Source of the DNA: Candidatus Ruthenibacterium merdavium | Lineage (GTDB): Bacteria > Bacillota > Clostridia > Oscillospirales > Ruminococcaceae | Direction of reading: 5' to 3' | Length of the DNA stretch: 64,000 nucleotides | Assembly (NCBI GenBank): GCA_019119935.1 | Contig: DWWA01000007.1 | Location: 37,534 to 101,533, forward strand | In this document: positions 41,835 through 50,737 of the stretch, one piece after another | Position numbering within the stretch: position 1 is the stretch's first letter | Layout: the number at the start of each line of letters is the position of its first letter | Translations under genes and position numbers: made by a program | The notes under the pieces: model-generated | Database searches by the model: none | The model's input: the letters and a program-made list of their open reading frames with translations, nothing else | Told to the model about the DNA's origin: nothing

Positions 41835-41892
41835 AAAATCACACCCTGATATCAATATTTTACCATTTTCAAATGGAAAAGAACCTGTTAAT

Positions 41893-41926
41893 ATTATATT
41901 AAAGCAAGAAACGCCAGTCAAGGCGT
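41893..41926 (-). promoter_or_regulatory. Promoter of the AraC gene with a dyad over its -35 box
   Basis: On the minus strand TTGACT (41916-41921), 17 bases, TATAAT (41893-41898). ACGCC-N6-GGCGT (41911-41926) has the -35 box in its centre, so it is a plausible operator for this gene and for the divergent ATPase gene. Confidence 0.7.
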
Positions 41927-41956
41927 CAATAAAGTATTAAATGGAGGGTTTTTCCA

Positions 41957-43066
41957 ATGGCAAGTATCAGCCTGCGTCACATCTATAAGATTTACTCCGG
42001 CGACGTGACCGCCGTTACCGATTTCAACCTCGAAATCGAAGATAAAGAGTTTATCATTTTGGTTGGTCCTTCCGGCTGCGGTAAGTCCACCACCCTGCGT
42101 ATGATCGCCGGTTTGGAGGAGATCAGCAAAGGTGAGCTGTACATCGGCGACCGTCTGGTAAACGACGTTCCCCCGAAGGATCGCGACATCGCGATGGTGT
42201 TCCAGAACTACGCTCTGTATCCCCACATGACCGTGTACAAGAACATGGCGTTTGGTTTGGAGCTGCGCAAAACTCCGAAGGACGAAATCGACAAGCGTGT
42301 GCGTGAAGCTGCTCGCGTTCTCGACATCGAGCACTTGCTGGATCGTAAGCCGAAGGCTCTGTCCGGTGGTCAGCGTCAGCGTGTTGCTTTGGGCCGTGCC
42401 ATGGTTCGTAACCCGGCCGTGTTCCTGCTCGACGAGCCTCTGTCCAACTTGGACGCAAAACTGCGTACCGCAATGCGCACCGAGATCATCAAGCTGCATC
42501 AGAAACTGGGTACAACGTTCATCTACGTTACCCACGACCAGACCGAGGCTATGACCATGGGCGACCGCATCGTGGTTATGAAAGACGGTATCATTCAGCA
42601 GGTTGATACTCCGCAAAACCTGTACGATTATCCCTGCAATATGTTCGTTGCAGGCTTCATCGGCAGCCCGCAAATGAACTTCCTGGATGCAACTCTCGTG
42701 AAAGAGGGCGGCAACTACTATGTTGACCTCGGCGGCGACAAGCTGCTGATCGACCCCAGCAAGGCAAACTCCGATTTGGATGTCTATGTTGGCAAGGCCA
42801 TCAAGGCCGGTATCCGTCCGGAAGATATCAAGGACGACGAGGAGTTCTTGGATCGTCACAAAGATGCTCAGATCACTGCAAACGTCGAAGTTTCCGAGCT
42901 GATGGGCAGCGAGATCTATCTGTACCTGACCTACAAGGGCTACAAGATGACCGCTCGCGTCAACCCGACCAGCACGGCAAAGAATGGCAACGATGTCAAG
43001 GTGGCAATCAACACCAAGAAACTGCACCTGTTCGATCCCGAGACCGAGAAGGCTATCCTCAACTAA
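41957..43066 (+). CDS. Sugar ABC transporter ATP-binding protein, MsmK/UgpC type
   Basis: A 369-residue ATPase with Walker [11 protein letters not shown] loop [12 protein letters not shown], signature [15 protein letters not shown], Walker [17 protein letters not shown] and switch VTHDQTEAM, followed by a C-terminal regulatory OB/TOBE region (residues 240-369) typical of the MalK/UgpC/MsmK group. GGAGGG precedes the start. No permease or binding-protein gene is adjacent, so this is probably the shared ATPase that energises several sugar importers encoded elsewhere, as shown for MsmK in streptococci. The codon choice (CTG, ACC, CGT, ATC dominate) differs from its neighbours and indicates high expression. 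Confidence 0.93.
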   Translation: MASISLRHIYKIYSGDVTAVTDFNLEIEDKEFIILVGPSGCGKSTTLRMIAGLEEISKGELYIGDRLVNDVPPKDRDIAMVFQNYALYPHMTVYKNMAFGLELRKTPKDEIDKRVREAARVLDIEHLLDRKPKALSGGQRQRVALGRAMVRNPAVFLLDEPLSNLDAKLRTAMRTEIIKLHQKLGTTFIYVTHDQTEAMTMGDRIVVMKDGIIQQVDTPQNLYDYPCNMFVAGFIGSPQMNFLDATLVKEGGNYYVDLGGDKLLIDPSKANSDLDVYVGKAIKAGIRPEDIKDDEEFLDRHKDAQITANVEVSELMGSEIYLYLTYKGYKMTARVNPTSTAKNGNDVKVAINTKKLHLFDPETEKAILN

Positions 43067-43079
43067 GAATTTTCAAAAA

Positions 43080-43109
43080 GGCCGCACGCTGTTTGGCGTG
43101 CGGCCTTTG
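43080..43109 (+). terminator. Intrinsic terminator of the MsmK-type gene
   Basis: GGCCGCACGC, loop TGTTTG, GCGTGCGGCC (43080-43105), then TTTG. The next gene begins 26 bases on, so some read-through is likely. Confidence 0.8.
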
Positions 43110-43134
43110 CTGTGTTCAGAGAAAAGGAGCAAAG

Positions 43135-43467
43135 ATGATAGGACAAACGGTAACAGTAACCGTAGACAGGCCCAAAGGCAGTGTTCACTCGGTTTATAAA
43201 AACTTGGTTTACCCGTTAAATTATGGTTTTGTGCAAGGCATCATGGCCCCGGACGGAGAGTGGCAGGATGTCTATATTATGGGAGTAGAAGTTCCTGTTC
43301 GACAATTTACAGGACGTGTCATCGCAGTGATCAAACGGCTGGATGATGTGGAAGAAAAGTGGGTAGCAGCCCCGCAGGGCGTAACTTTTTCAAAAGAAGA
43401 AATTCAAAAGCAGACCTATTTTCAAGAACAATATTTTACATGCGAAATTTTTTGTGAAAATGATTAA
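43135..43467 (+). CDS. Mini inorganic pyrophosphatase-like protein
   Basis: ATG at 43135 follows AAAAGGAGC; 110 residues, well short of the 165-180 of standard family I pyrophosphatases. The core is recognisable: VTVDRPKGSVH, YPLNYGFVQGIMAPDGEWQDVYIMG (positions 28-52), where PDGEWQD stands for the metal-binding DxDPxD with Glu replacing the middle Asp, and RLDDVEEKWVAAP for the second acidic site. Similar short proteins are common in Clostridia and annotated as inorganic diphosphatase. The activity is unproven given the short length. Confidence 0.7.
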   Translation: MIGQTVTVTVDRPKGSVHSVYKNLVYPLNYGFVQGIMAPDGEWQDVYIMGVEVPVRQFTGRVIAVIKRLDDVEEKWVAAPQGVTFSKEEIQKQTYFQEQYFTCEIFCEND

Positions 43468-43612
43468 AAAGTGCACCATAGGAATGTTTGACGGCAGTTG
43501 CACAGCGGAAAAGAATGTACTATAATGATGTCACAAAATACAAGCAAGAGAAGATGAGAAATTCGTGTGTTTTTGCGCGCGGTTTTTGATAGGATAGCAG
43601 GAGGAGAATGGC

Positions 43613-44785
43613 ATGGCCCGTCATGTTTGCACGTTTGCGGTTGCGCACACGAATATCTCCGCGCAGCCGTTTAGCAATGCAGGGAGAACGGTGCGCATTT
43701 TGATTCCCAATAACTTAGCCGGACAAGCGCTTTATGCAAAATTCAGCAATTATTATTCTAAGCGTCCGGTATGGATTGAGCATGCTACCATCGCTTTGGC
43801 AGACGAAGCGGGAAATTTGCTTACCGAAAGCATTCAAACCTTGACGGTTGGCGGCGATACCAGCTTTGCCATCGTACCGGACCGCGATGTTTTTTCCGAC
43901 CGAATTGCATTTGAGGTACAGCCCGGCCAAACCATTGCGGTCAGTCTGTATTACCCTGTTTCGGAGAAGCCGACCAGCGGAAATTTTGTGGGGACATTTG
44001 CAGTGAGAAGTACGCGCGGCGATTATGCCGCAGAGGTGAAAATGCCCAAAGCGCGGATTCTCAGCACTTTGTCGAAAAGCGTTCTGACTTGGGATATGAC
44101 GAACGCCGTGACAACACTGTCTGCGCTGGTTGTTGAACAGGATGAAGCCCTGACTGCTGCGCCGAACGTCATTGCCGCTTTCGGTGATTCGATTATGCAG
44201 CAGGATGCTTGGGTGACGCCTTTTGCGCAGCGTTTGTACGAGGAGTTTCCGGGCAAAGCTGCGGTGTGCAATTTGGGGATTGGAGGAAACCGTTTGCTTC
44301 ATGATTCGCCGGCCTCGGTAAAAGGAATTTACGGGCCAGCGGGCGTGGAACGTTTTGCACAAGATGTACTTTCTTTAGAGGGGTTGACCCACGTGATTTT
44401 TGGCTTGGGGACGAATGATTTAGGCCTGCCGGGAAAAGACGGAACGCCGCTGGACGAGCTGATTACGGTTTCGCAGTACCAAAATGCGGTGACAGAGATG
44501 GTGCGATATTTGAACAAACGCGGCGTAAAAGCTTATGGCGCGCTGATGCTTCCGCGGGAGCTGAACGGTGTATATACGCCGATGCGCGAAAGCCTTCGGC
44601 GCACCTTAAACGATTGGATTCAAAACAGCGGAGTTTTTGACGCGGTGCTTGATTTTGTTTCTCCCGTGGCAGATCCTTCGGGCGTAGGAATGAAAAAGGA
44701 ATTTACACTTCCGGACGGCCTGCATCCGAACCGAGCGGGCGGCTTAGCACTGGCACAGAGCATTGACTTGTCGCTCTTTGAATAA
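43613..44785 (+). CDS. SGNH/GDSL-family hydrolase with an N-terminal beta domain
   Basis: AGGAGGAG precedes the start; 390 residues without a signal peptide. Residues 1-150 form a beta-rich domain (RTVRILIPNNLAGQALYAKFSNYYS, positions 23-47, and FEVQPGQTIAVSLYYPVS). Residues 180-390 are the SGNH fold: block I AAFGDSIMQQ with the nucleophile Ser, Gly in NLGIGGNRLL, Asn in FGLGTNDLG and the Asp/His pair in LPDGLHPNRAG. Relatives deacetylate or de-esterify carbohydrates and lipids. It is the first gene of a probable operon with an acyltransferase-like gene 26 bases on and a DUF6320 gene, so an acyl or acetyl ester is the expected substrate class. Confidence 0.88.
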   Translation: MARHVCTFAVAHTNISAQPFSNAGRTVRILIPNNLAGQALYAKFSNYYSKRPVWIEHATIALADEAGNLLTESIQTLTVGGDTSFAIVPDRDVFSDRIAFEVQPGQTIAVSLYYPVSEKPTSGNFVGTFAVRSTRGDYAAEVKMPKARILSTLSKSVLTWDMTNAVTTLSALVVEQDEALTAAPNVIAAFGDSIMQQDAWVTPFAQRLYEEFPGKAAVCNLGIGGNRLLHDSPASVKGIYGPAGVERFAQDVLSLEGLTHVIFGLGTNDLGLPGKDGTPLDELITVSQYQNAVTEMVRYLNKRGVKAYGALMLPRELNGVYTPMRESLRRTLNDWIQNSGVFDAVLDFVSPVADPSGVGMKKEFTLPDGLHPNRAGGLALAQSIDLSLFE

Positions 44786-44811
44786 CCTGATAAAAAAGGA
44801 GAGCTCAGTGT

Positions 44812-46086
44812 ATGGCACGGCAAAAAGCATGGCATAAACTGGACAATACAGCGAACCTCTTTCCGGTTATTGCGGGAAGAAGAACGGCGAATGTATTTCG
44901 CATGACAGCGGTAATGCACAAGGAAGTTGTTCCCGAATATCTTCAGCAGGCATTGGAAGAAACACTGCCGGCATTTGCTGCGTTTAGTGTGCGCCTGCGG
45001 CATGGGCTCTTCTGGAGTTATTTGGAACAAAATGATGCGCCTGTTCATATTGCGCAGGAAATACAAGCGCCTTGCCGCTATATTGACCCGCTGGAAACAG
45101 GGCGCTATTTATTTCGTGTGCTTTACTTTGGCAAACGCATCAGTTTGGAAACCTTTCATGTTTTAACGGATGGTACAGGTGCGATGCGCTTTTTGAAAGC
45201 AATTTGCTACCGATACTGTCAGTTATGTGATGCACAGGCGTTTGAAGCACAAACGCGCGACATTCCCTATGGCATTGAGCAAGGGAAAAATGTGTCGGAC
45301 GGATATTTGAAAAACTATACGCCAAAAGCGCAAAAGCAGAGTTTCAAAGAGCCGCGTGCATTTCGTGTGCGCGGAGAGCCGAGGCTTTCTTTTGACCTCG
45401 GGGTCAGTACGCTTTTATTTCCCGTACAGGAGATCAAGACGCTCTGCCACCAATATGACGCTTCGGTCAGTGAATATTTGACGGCGGCGCTTTTGATGGC
45501 GGTATATGAGGAATATATGCCTGTCAGCGGAAGCAAACGGCCTGTCAGCGTGTTTGTGCCCGTTGACTTGCGCCGCATTTTTGAAACCGATACCTCCAGC
45601 AACTTCTTTTCGGGCTTTTCCGTGCGTTATCGGTTTTCGGGTACAAAACCGGAGTTTACCGACGTGTTAAAACAGGTACAAGAACAGTTCCGGGAAAAGT
45701 GTACGAAAGAAATGTTTGAAAAAAAGCTGGCTTATACGGCGAAAAGCGCTTTGAGCGTTTGGACGCGCGTCATTCCGCTGGTGGTAAAAAACGGCGTTCT
45801 GCGTGTGATTTATGAGGCCTCTAACCATGCAAGCACATTGACGCTTTCCAATTTGGGCCCGATTCAGGTCGAACCGTTATTTGAGCCGTATTTTGAAGGC
45901 TTTCGTTTTTTGCTTTCCAGCACGCGGCAGGAACCGCTGAAGTGCTCTGCTGTGGCATATCAGGACACCGTGGCTCTCACCGTGTGCAGCGAGCTTTTGG
46001 GAAATGATTTAGCAAGAAATTTGGCACGCCGCCTCAGCGGGCAGGGCATTGCCGTTCAAGTGGAGTGTGCAGAGGGGGAAGTGTGA
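44812..46086 (+). CDS. Condensation-fold acyltransferase-like protein (alcohol acetyltransferase family)
   Basis: A 424-residue cytoplasmic protein starting RQKAWHKLDNTANLFPVIAGRRTANVFRM (positions 3-31), the opening seen in clostridial proteins labelled alcohol acetyltransferase. Residues about 115-121 read FHVLTDGTG, the HxxxDG catalytic motif of chloramphenicol-acetyltransferase-fold enzymes (condensation domains, BAHD, polyketide-associated acyltransferases). A second half begins near 195 with STLLFPVQEIKTLCHQYDASVSEYLTAALL (about 198-227) and includes VSVFVPVDLRRIF and ASTLTLSNLGPIQVE. It probably forms an ester or amide from a thioester donor. Its stop overlaps the start of the DUF6320 gene (TGATG). 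Confidence 0.8.
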   Translation: MARQKAWHKLDNTANLFPVIAGRRTANVFRMTAVMHKEVVPEYLQQALEETLPAFAAFSVRLRHGLFWSYLEQNDAPVHIAQEIQAPCRYIDPLETGRYLFRVLYFGKRISLETFHVLTDGTGAMRFLKAICYRYCQLCDAQAFEAQTRDIPYGIEQGKNVSDGYLKNYTPKAQKQSFKEPRAFRVRGEPRLSFDLGVSTLLFPVQEIKTLCHQYDASVSEYLTAALLMAVYEEYMPVSGSKRPVSVFVPVDLRRIFETDTSSNFFSGFSVRYRFSGTKPEFTDVLKQVQEQFREKCTKEMFEKKLAYTAKSALSVWTRVIPLVVKNGVLRVIYEASNHASTLTLSNLGPIQVEPLFEPYFEGFRFLLSSTRQEPLKCSAVAYQDTVALTVCSELLGNDLARNLARRLSGQGIAVQVECAEGEV

Positions 46087-46748
46087 TGCGCTGTAAAGCA
46101 TGCAATGTGGAAATTATCACGCCTGCTGCGGTGTGTCCGCTGTGCGGAGGACCGCTGGACGGTACCGGTGAGAAGTTGACGCCGGCTTATCCTGAATTTG
46201 TGGAAAAGCGAAAGCATTATTATATTTTGCGCCGGATTTTACTGTTTTTCTCAATTGCTGCGGCGCTGGTATCGCTGACGGCGAATCTGCTGTTTACGCC
46301 GCATATTTGGTGGTTTGTCTTTGTTTTTACGGGGCTTTTGTATGTTTGGGCGGCAATCCCCCATATTTTCCGCAAAGGCGGCAATCTCGGCGGCAAGGTT
46401 CTCGTGCAGGTTGCCTGCGCTTCGCTGCTTTTGGTCTTGCTGGATTGGGAAACGGGATGGCGCGGCTGGTCGGTTAGCTTTGCGCTGCCGATTGTCTTCT
46501 CTGCCGGAATACTCGGCGTTATGGTGGTGATTGTCGCCAACCGAACCAACTGGGCGCGCTATGTGATGTATCAGGCACTTCTTGCGCTGCTGGGCTTTGT
46601 TCCGCCGGTGCTGTATCTAATTGGTGCGGCAAATCAGCTTTGGGCCGCGTTTATTCCGGCTTTACTGGCCGGTATCAATTTAGCCATGCTGGCAGCATTT
46701 GGTGACCGAAACATTAAAAATGAATTTCGACGTCGATTTCATTTTTAA
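46086..46748 (+). CDS. DUF6320 membrane protein with an N-terminal zinc ribbon
   Basis: ATG at 46086 overlaps the upstream stop by one base; 220 residues. The first 25 residues carry MRCKACNVEI and CPLCGG, two CxxC knuckles of a zinc ribbon. Six hydrophobic segments follow (residues 45-205). The zinc ribbon plus membrane domain and the position directly after an alcohol-acetyltransferase-like gene are typical of DUF6320. The function is unknown; it could anchor the soluble acyltransferase at the membrane or move its lipid substrate or product. Confidence 0.78.
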   Translation: MRCKACNVEIITPAAVCPLCGGPLDGTGEKLTPAYPEFVEKRKHYYILRRILLFFSIAAALVSLTANLLFTPHIWWFVFVFTGLLYVWAAIPHIFRKGGNLGGKVLVQVACASLLLVLLDWETGWRGWSVSFALPIVFSAGILGVMVVIVANRTNWARYVMYQALLALLGFVPPVLYLIGAANQLWAAFIPALLAGINLAMLAAFGDRNIKNEFRRRFHF

Positions 46749-46765
46749 AAAATTTCAAAAAATGC

Positions 46766-46794
46766 TTGACTTTCCCTTTTGGGTGTTATATAAT
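46766..46794 (+). promoter_or_regulatory. Promoter of the tRNA-Leu gene
   Basis: TTGACT (46766-46771), 17 bases, TATAAT (46789-46794). Confidence 0.88.
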
Positions 46795-46812
46795 ACAAAG
46801 GCAATATGAATT

Positions 46813-46899
46813 GCCGATGTGTTGGAACTGGCAGACGAGACGGACTCAAAATCCGTTGCGGGCAACCGCGTGTGGGTTCGACCCCCACCATCGGCACCA
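46813..46899 (+). tRNA. tRNA-Leu (anticodon CAA)
   Basis: GCCGATG (46813-46819) pairs with CATCGGC (46889-46895), and the encoded ACCA end follows. The anticodon arm is ACGGA, loop CTCAAAA, TCCGT, giving anticodon CAA for the codon UUG. A variable arm of class II size (TGCGGGCAACCGC region) and the TTCGA loop closed by GTGGG/CCCAC are present. The length of 87 with CCA fits a leucine tRNA. Confidence 0.95.
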
Positions 46900-46937
46900 C
46901 GCCTGAGTAAAGCTTGCTTTGCTCAGGCGATTTTTTT
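46900..46937 (+). terminator. Terminator of the tRNA-Leu gene
   Basis: CGCCTGAGTAAAG pairs with CTTTGCTCAGGCG (one mismatch) around CTTG, then A and seven T. Confidence 0.92.
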
Positions 46938-46999
46938 ATTTTAACTTCATAAAATAACTTTGCTGAAAATGATGAAGAACGAAATCAGGGGGGATATGC

Positions 47000-47548
47000 A
47001 TGCAAATGGATGAATGTATCAAAAGCAGGAGAAGTGTGCGAAAATATACAGACCGAGAAATTACTAAAGAGGAGTTGCACGAAATTGTATCGCTTGCGCG
47101 TTTTTCTCCGTCGTGGAAAAACACACAGGTCATCCGTTACCATGCTGTGAAAAATCCGCAGCTGAAAGAAACGCTTGCCCAAAACTGTATGATGGGGTTT
47201 GAATACAATCAGAAAACGGTTTTGCGCTGCAATACTTTGGTGGTTGTCAGTGCTGTGGGCGGTATTTGCGGGTATGAAAGTGACGGAAGCTGGTCCACCG
47301 CAAAACAGGACCGCTGGGAAATGTTTGATGCCGGAATTGCCAGCCAAACCTTTTGTCTTGCGGCACATAGCAAAGGGATCGGAAGCGTAATTCTGGGAAT
47401 TTTTGACGAAGAAAAAATACATAACTTTCTGCACCTGCCCCAAGAGGAGAAGGTTATGAATTTAATTGCACTCGGATATCCCTTAGAAGAGGGGAAAACA
47501 GCACCTGCGCGAAAAAGGACTGAACAAATCTTAGAAATTATAGAATAA
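47000..47548 (+). CDS. Nitroreductase family protein
   Basis: A 182-residue protein with the family opening CIKSRRSVRKYTDREITKEEL (positions 6-26), SPSWKNTQVIRYHAV around residue 37, and the FMN-binding late segment FDAGIASQTFCLAAHSKGIGSVILG (positions about 108-132) and LIALGYPLEEG. GGGGGG lies upstream of ATG at 47000. The enzymes use FMN and NAD(P)H to reduce nitro groups or quinones; the natural substrate is unknown. It has no obvious operon partner and ends at a bidirectional terminator. Confidence 0.9.
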   Translation: MQMDECIKSRRSVRKYTDREITKEELHEIVSLARFSPSWKNTQVIRYHAVKNPQLKETLAQNCMMGFEYNQKTVLRCNTLVVVSAVGGICGYESDGSWSTAKQDRWEMFDAGIASQTFCLAAHSKGIGSVILGIFDEEKIHNFLHLPQEEKVMNLIALGYPLEEGKTAPARKRTEQILEIIE

Positions 47549-47608
47549 TTCAGTGTTTTACAAGCGTGCTGAAACAGCTGCAATTTCAAATATGGAATGA
47601 AACTGAAA

Positions 47609-47648
47609 AAAATCCTGCTCTGGCACAATTGCCAAAGCAGGATTTTTA
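47609..47648. terminator. Bidirectional terminator between the nitroreductase and second chemoreceptor genes
   Basis: AATCCTGCT and AGCAGGATT enclose an inner TGGCA/TGCCA helix with loop CAAT; T5 on the plus side and T7 on the minus side. Confidence 0.9.
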
Positions 47649-47671
47649 TTATTTTAACGACGGGAAAAATG

Positions 47672-49375
47672 TTAGGAATTATTTTCTACCACTTCGCTTG
47701 CCAAAGAGAATTCAGCACAAAGGCGTTTTAACAGCTGCGCTTGGCTGGCCATTTCTTCGCTGGCGGCGGCGCTTTCTTCAGCGGTAGCACTATTGGTTTG
47801 AATTACGCTGGAAATTTGATCAATTCCAACCGTAATCTGATTGACCGAATCGGCTTGCGCGGCAGAAGCTTGTGAAATATCGGCAATGACGGCTACAACT
47901 TTTTGTGTCGACTCAACCGTTTCCATCAGAGCCGCGGCGGTATCTTCCGCTAAGCTGCTGCCGCGTTTCACCGCTTCCATAGAGGATTCAATCAAGCGAG
48001 CGGTGTTTTGGCTTGCTTCGGCTGATTTGCTGGCCAGATTGCGAACTTCGTCGGCAACAACCGCAAAGCCTTTTCCCGCCATGCCTGCACGCGCAGCTTC
48101 GACAGCGGCATTCAGTGCTAAAATATTGGTTTGGAATGCAATGTCTTCAATGGTCTTGATGATTTTTCCGATTTCAGCAGAGCTTCGATCAATATCATTC
48201 ATGGCCTCAAGCAGATGCTTCATTTTTTCATTGCTCATGGTGATGCTTTCGCCCACTTCATTCGCCTGCGAGCTGGCGGTTTCCGCACTTTTTGCATTTT
48301 GAGTGATTTGGCCGGAGATATCGCTGACCATAGCCGCCAGCTGCTGCACCGAGCTTGCCTGCTCCGTTGCGCCTTGGGAATAAGCCTGTGAACCTCCGGC
48401 CACTTGGTCGGCCCCAGCAGACACTTGGTCGGAACTGGTGTTGATTTTCGCCATGGTTTCACTCAGCTGGAGGCGGGTTTTGCGCAAATCGGCAAGCAGC
48501 GGACGATATTGCCCGACATAGGCATCTTCACATTTTGTATGACAGTCAAAGTTGCCGTCCGCAAGTTCGCCCATCAGGTAGGCGAGGTCAGTAAGCATGG
48601 TATTCAAACGCTGCATCGTGTGGCGGACGCTGTGAGCCAGACGGCCGATTTCGTCTTCGCCCTTATAAGTAATCTCATAGTCGAGTTTACCGTGCGAGAT
48701 GCCCTGCATAGCCGTTTCCAGTTCTTGCAGCGGACGAGTGATGGAACGTGTAATCGCAATTGCGAAGGGAATTGTGATCGTTGCGCATACGATGACGCCG
48801 AGCACGGTACTTACAAAAGTTGCAATGTAATTTTTGGAAACAGTGTCTACGATGCCGGCAACGCCCGTTTCGTTGAATTCGACAATGGAATCGGCTTCAG
48901 TGGTGAGCGCGTCGTATTGCTCTTGACCCGTTGTCTTCAAAAGCTCGGCTGCCTGTGCTTCTTTGCCGGACTTTGCATATTGCAAAACGGTTTTATGCGT
49001 TTCAGCGTAAGTATTCCAATACGAAAGAAGGTTATCATACAGCTTTTTGCCTTCTTCATTTAAAGCGATAGAGCCGTAAGAAGCAAAATGCTCTTCAATT
49101 TCGGACAGCATGGTTTGCATAGACTGCTCCAATTGGCTTTTTTCAGAGTCCTCTGCCGAAATATAGCGAAGCTCTAAAGCGCGCAGGTCTGCAACATGTC
49201 CTTTGATATCCTGTGCATCCGTAATGCTGGGAAGCCACAAATTTCCAAGCTGCTGATTGACCGCTTGAATTTGGCTGGTACACACAAGCGAGATGAAGCT
49301 TGTCGCAAAAAATAAGGCCAAGGAAGCTGCCACGAGGGCAAAGAGCTTTTTCCTCAGCGAAAAGTTTTTTAACAT
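47672..49375 (-). CDS. Methyl-accepting chemotaxis protein (second)
   Basis: ATG at 49375 with AAGGAGG upstream; 567 residues. Membrane helices are at about 10-32 and 185-207 and bracket a four-helix-bundle sensor ([21 protein letters not shown] at its start). HAMP follows ([21 protein letters not shown], about 208-228), then the signalling domain with the conserved tip [21 protein letters not shown] and [18 protein letters not shown]. The signalling half closely parallels the receptor at 26.4 kb, while the sensor domains differ, so the two probably share a kinase array but sense different things. The leader is unusually long. Confidence 0.92.
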   Translation of the reverse strand: MLKNFSLRKKLFALVAASLALFFATSFISLVCTSQIQAVNQQLGNLWLPSITDAQDIKGHVADLRALELRYISAEDSEKSQLEQSMQTMLSEIEEHFASYGSIALNEEGKKLYDNLLSYWNTYAETHKTVLQYAKSGKEAQAAELLKTTGQEQYDALTTEADSIVEFNETGVAGIVDTVSKNYIATFVSTVLGVIVCATITIPFAIAITRSITRPLQELETAMQGISHGKLDYEITYKGEDEIGRLAHSVRHTMQRLNTMLTDLAYLMGELADGNFDCHTKCEDAYVGQYRPLLADLRKTRLQLSETMAKINTSSDQVSAGADQVAGGSQAYSQGATEQASSVQQLAAMVSDISGQITQNAKSAETASSQANEVGESITMSNEKMKHLLEAMNDIDRSSAEIGKIIKTIEDIAFQTNILALNAAVEAARAGMAGKGFAVVADEVRNLASKSAEASQNTARLIESSMEAVKRGSSLAEDTAAALMETVESTQKVVAVIADISQASAAQADSVNQITVGIDQISSVIQTNSATAEESAAASEEMASQAQLLKRLCAEFSLASEVVENNS

Positions 49376-49851
49376 AAATGATTCCTCCTTCTTTCATAAC
49401 CGCAACAAATCAACAGGGAAGCTGCCAATAATAATTTTTGAACAAAACACGATGCTTTGCGAAAGGAAACCGAGTGCTTCGGCCGTTCAAAAATGGACAA
49501 GGCCCCTGTAAAGTCGCAAAATAAATGACGCCTGCATCTTAGAAAATCACTGCATAAGAACTGTGGAACACAGCGCAATCACACACCCTTTCTTTCGGTT
49601 AGAAAGTATGGTTGAGCTTTGCGCGGATTGGTGCACAAAAGAGCCGAGGCTCTGCGGCAGGGCTCATGCAATGATGCCACGGATACAAAAACGACAGTTT
49701 TCTCCATTATAGCAGAAAAAGGAAAAAGATGATACCCAAGAAGTAAGAATATTTTATCCTTTTTTGCATCGCTTGCCATTTGATACCCTTGAAAGAAGCG
49801 GAAAACGGATGTTTCTGCATAAAAAACTGCAGCAAGAGCGTCATCTCTTCT
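49376..49851 (-). promoter_or_regulatory. Gene-free stretch: long leader and extended -10 promoter of the second chemoreceptor
   Basis: On the minus strand an extended -10, TG-C-TATAAT (TATAAT at 49706-49711), starts a transcript with about 325 untranslated bases. Short inverted repeats are visible (GAGCC/GGCTC, TTTCTAACCGAAA, CTGTG/CACAG), but no riboswitch consensus. The right part is A/T-rich and leads into the proB promoter. No convincing small gene. Confidence 0.45.
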
Positions 49852-49880
49852 TTGCCTTTTAGGAGAAAATATGATATACT
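49852..49880 (+). promoter_or_regulatory. proBA promoter
   Basis: TTGCCT (49852-49857), 17 bases, TATACT (49875-49880), about 80 bases before the proB start. No T-box elements are seen in that leader. Confidence 0.7.
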
Positions 49881-49960
49881 GAACAGCATGTGAGAAGCCC
49901 ATCCCTTTTCGACAGGGTTGTGCGCCCAAAAGCAAAAGAAAATCGATGGGAGGAACCGAG

Positions 49961-50734
49961 ATGCGCATTGCCGTAAAAGTCGGAACATCAACCTTGACCC
50001 ATGCCACGGGGCAGCTGAATATTCGCCGCGTAGAAACCTTGTGCAAAACACTGGCCGATTTAAAAAATGCAGGCCATGAGCTGCTGCTGATTTCTTCAGG
50101 CGCAATCGGGATGGGCGTAGGAAAGCTGCGCCTTGCGCAAAGGCCGCAGGATATTGCCACGAAACAAGCGGCTGCGGCAGTGGGGCAATGTGAACTGATG
50201 TATGTGTATGATAAGTTGTTTGGGGTGTATCACCACACAGTGGCGCAAATTTTGGTAACGGCAGAGGATATTCGCGACGAACAGCGTGCCGTGCATGTGC
50301 AGAGCACCTTGCAGCGCTTGCTGGAACTGGGCGCTTTGCCCATTATCAATGAAAATGATACCGTTGCCACAGATGAAATTAAGGTGGGGGATAACGATAC
50401 GCTCTCGGCTGTTGTGGCATCCAGCGCGGGGGCAGACCTGCTGGTTCTGCTGTCGGACATTGACGGGCTGTATACCGCAGACCCCCGCAGTTGTACCGAC
50501 GCTGCATTCATTTCCTGCGTGACGGAACTGACGCCCGAAATTATGGCGCTGGGAGCCGGTGCAGGGACTAGTTTGGGAACGGGGGGCATGGCAACGAAGC
50601 TTTCCGCCGCCCAAATTGCAACGCAAAACGGCGTGGATATGGTGATTGCAAACGGAAGCGACCCTCGTGTACTCTACGAAATCGTGGAAGGCAAAGCGGT
50701 AGGAACGCGCTTTGTTGCGGTAAAGGAGGCGTAA
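49961..50734 (+). CDS. proB: Glutamate 5-kinase, short form without the PUA domain
   Basis: ATG at 49961 follows GGGAGGA; 257 residues. The amino acid kinase fold is complete: VKVGTSTLTHATG, LLISSGAIGMGVGKL, PIINENDTVATDEI, GDNDTLSAVVA, LLSDIDGLYTADP and GTGGMATKLSAAQIA. The E. coli enzyme has 367 residues including a C-terminal PUA domain; this one ends where that domain would begin, as in several other Firmicutes. It phosphorylates glutamate for proline synthesis. proA follows 3 bases after the stop. Confidence 0.94.
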   Translation: MRIAVKVGTSTLTHATGQLNIRRVETLCKTLADLKNAGHELLLISSGAIGMGVGKLRLAQRPQDIATKQAAAAVGQCELMYVYDKLFGVYHHTVAQILVTAEDIRDEQRAVHVQSTLQRLLELGALPIINENDTVATDEIKVGDNDTLSAVVASSAGADLLVLLSDIDGLYTADPRSCTDAAFISCVTELTPEIMALGAGAGTSLGTGGMATKLSAAQIATQNGVDMVIANGSDPRVLYEIVEGKAVGTRFVAVKEA

Positions 50735-50737
50735 GGC

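Noticed and set aside
41835..41921. N-terminal extension of the AraC regulator
   Set aside because: A TTGACT-17-TATAAT promoter for the same gene lies within it, so it cannot be translated from that transcript.
49579..50160. Minus-strand frame overlapping the start of proB
   Set aside because: Antisense to proB, and it crosses the proBA promoter; composition not protein-like.
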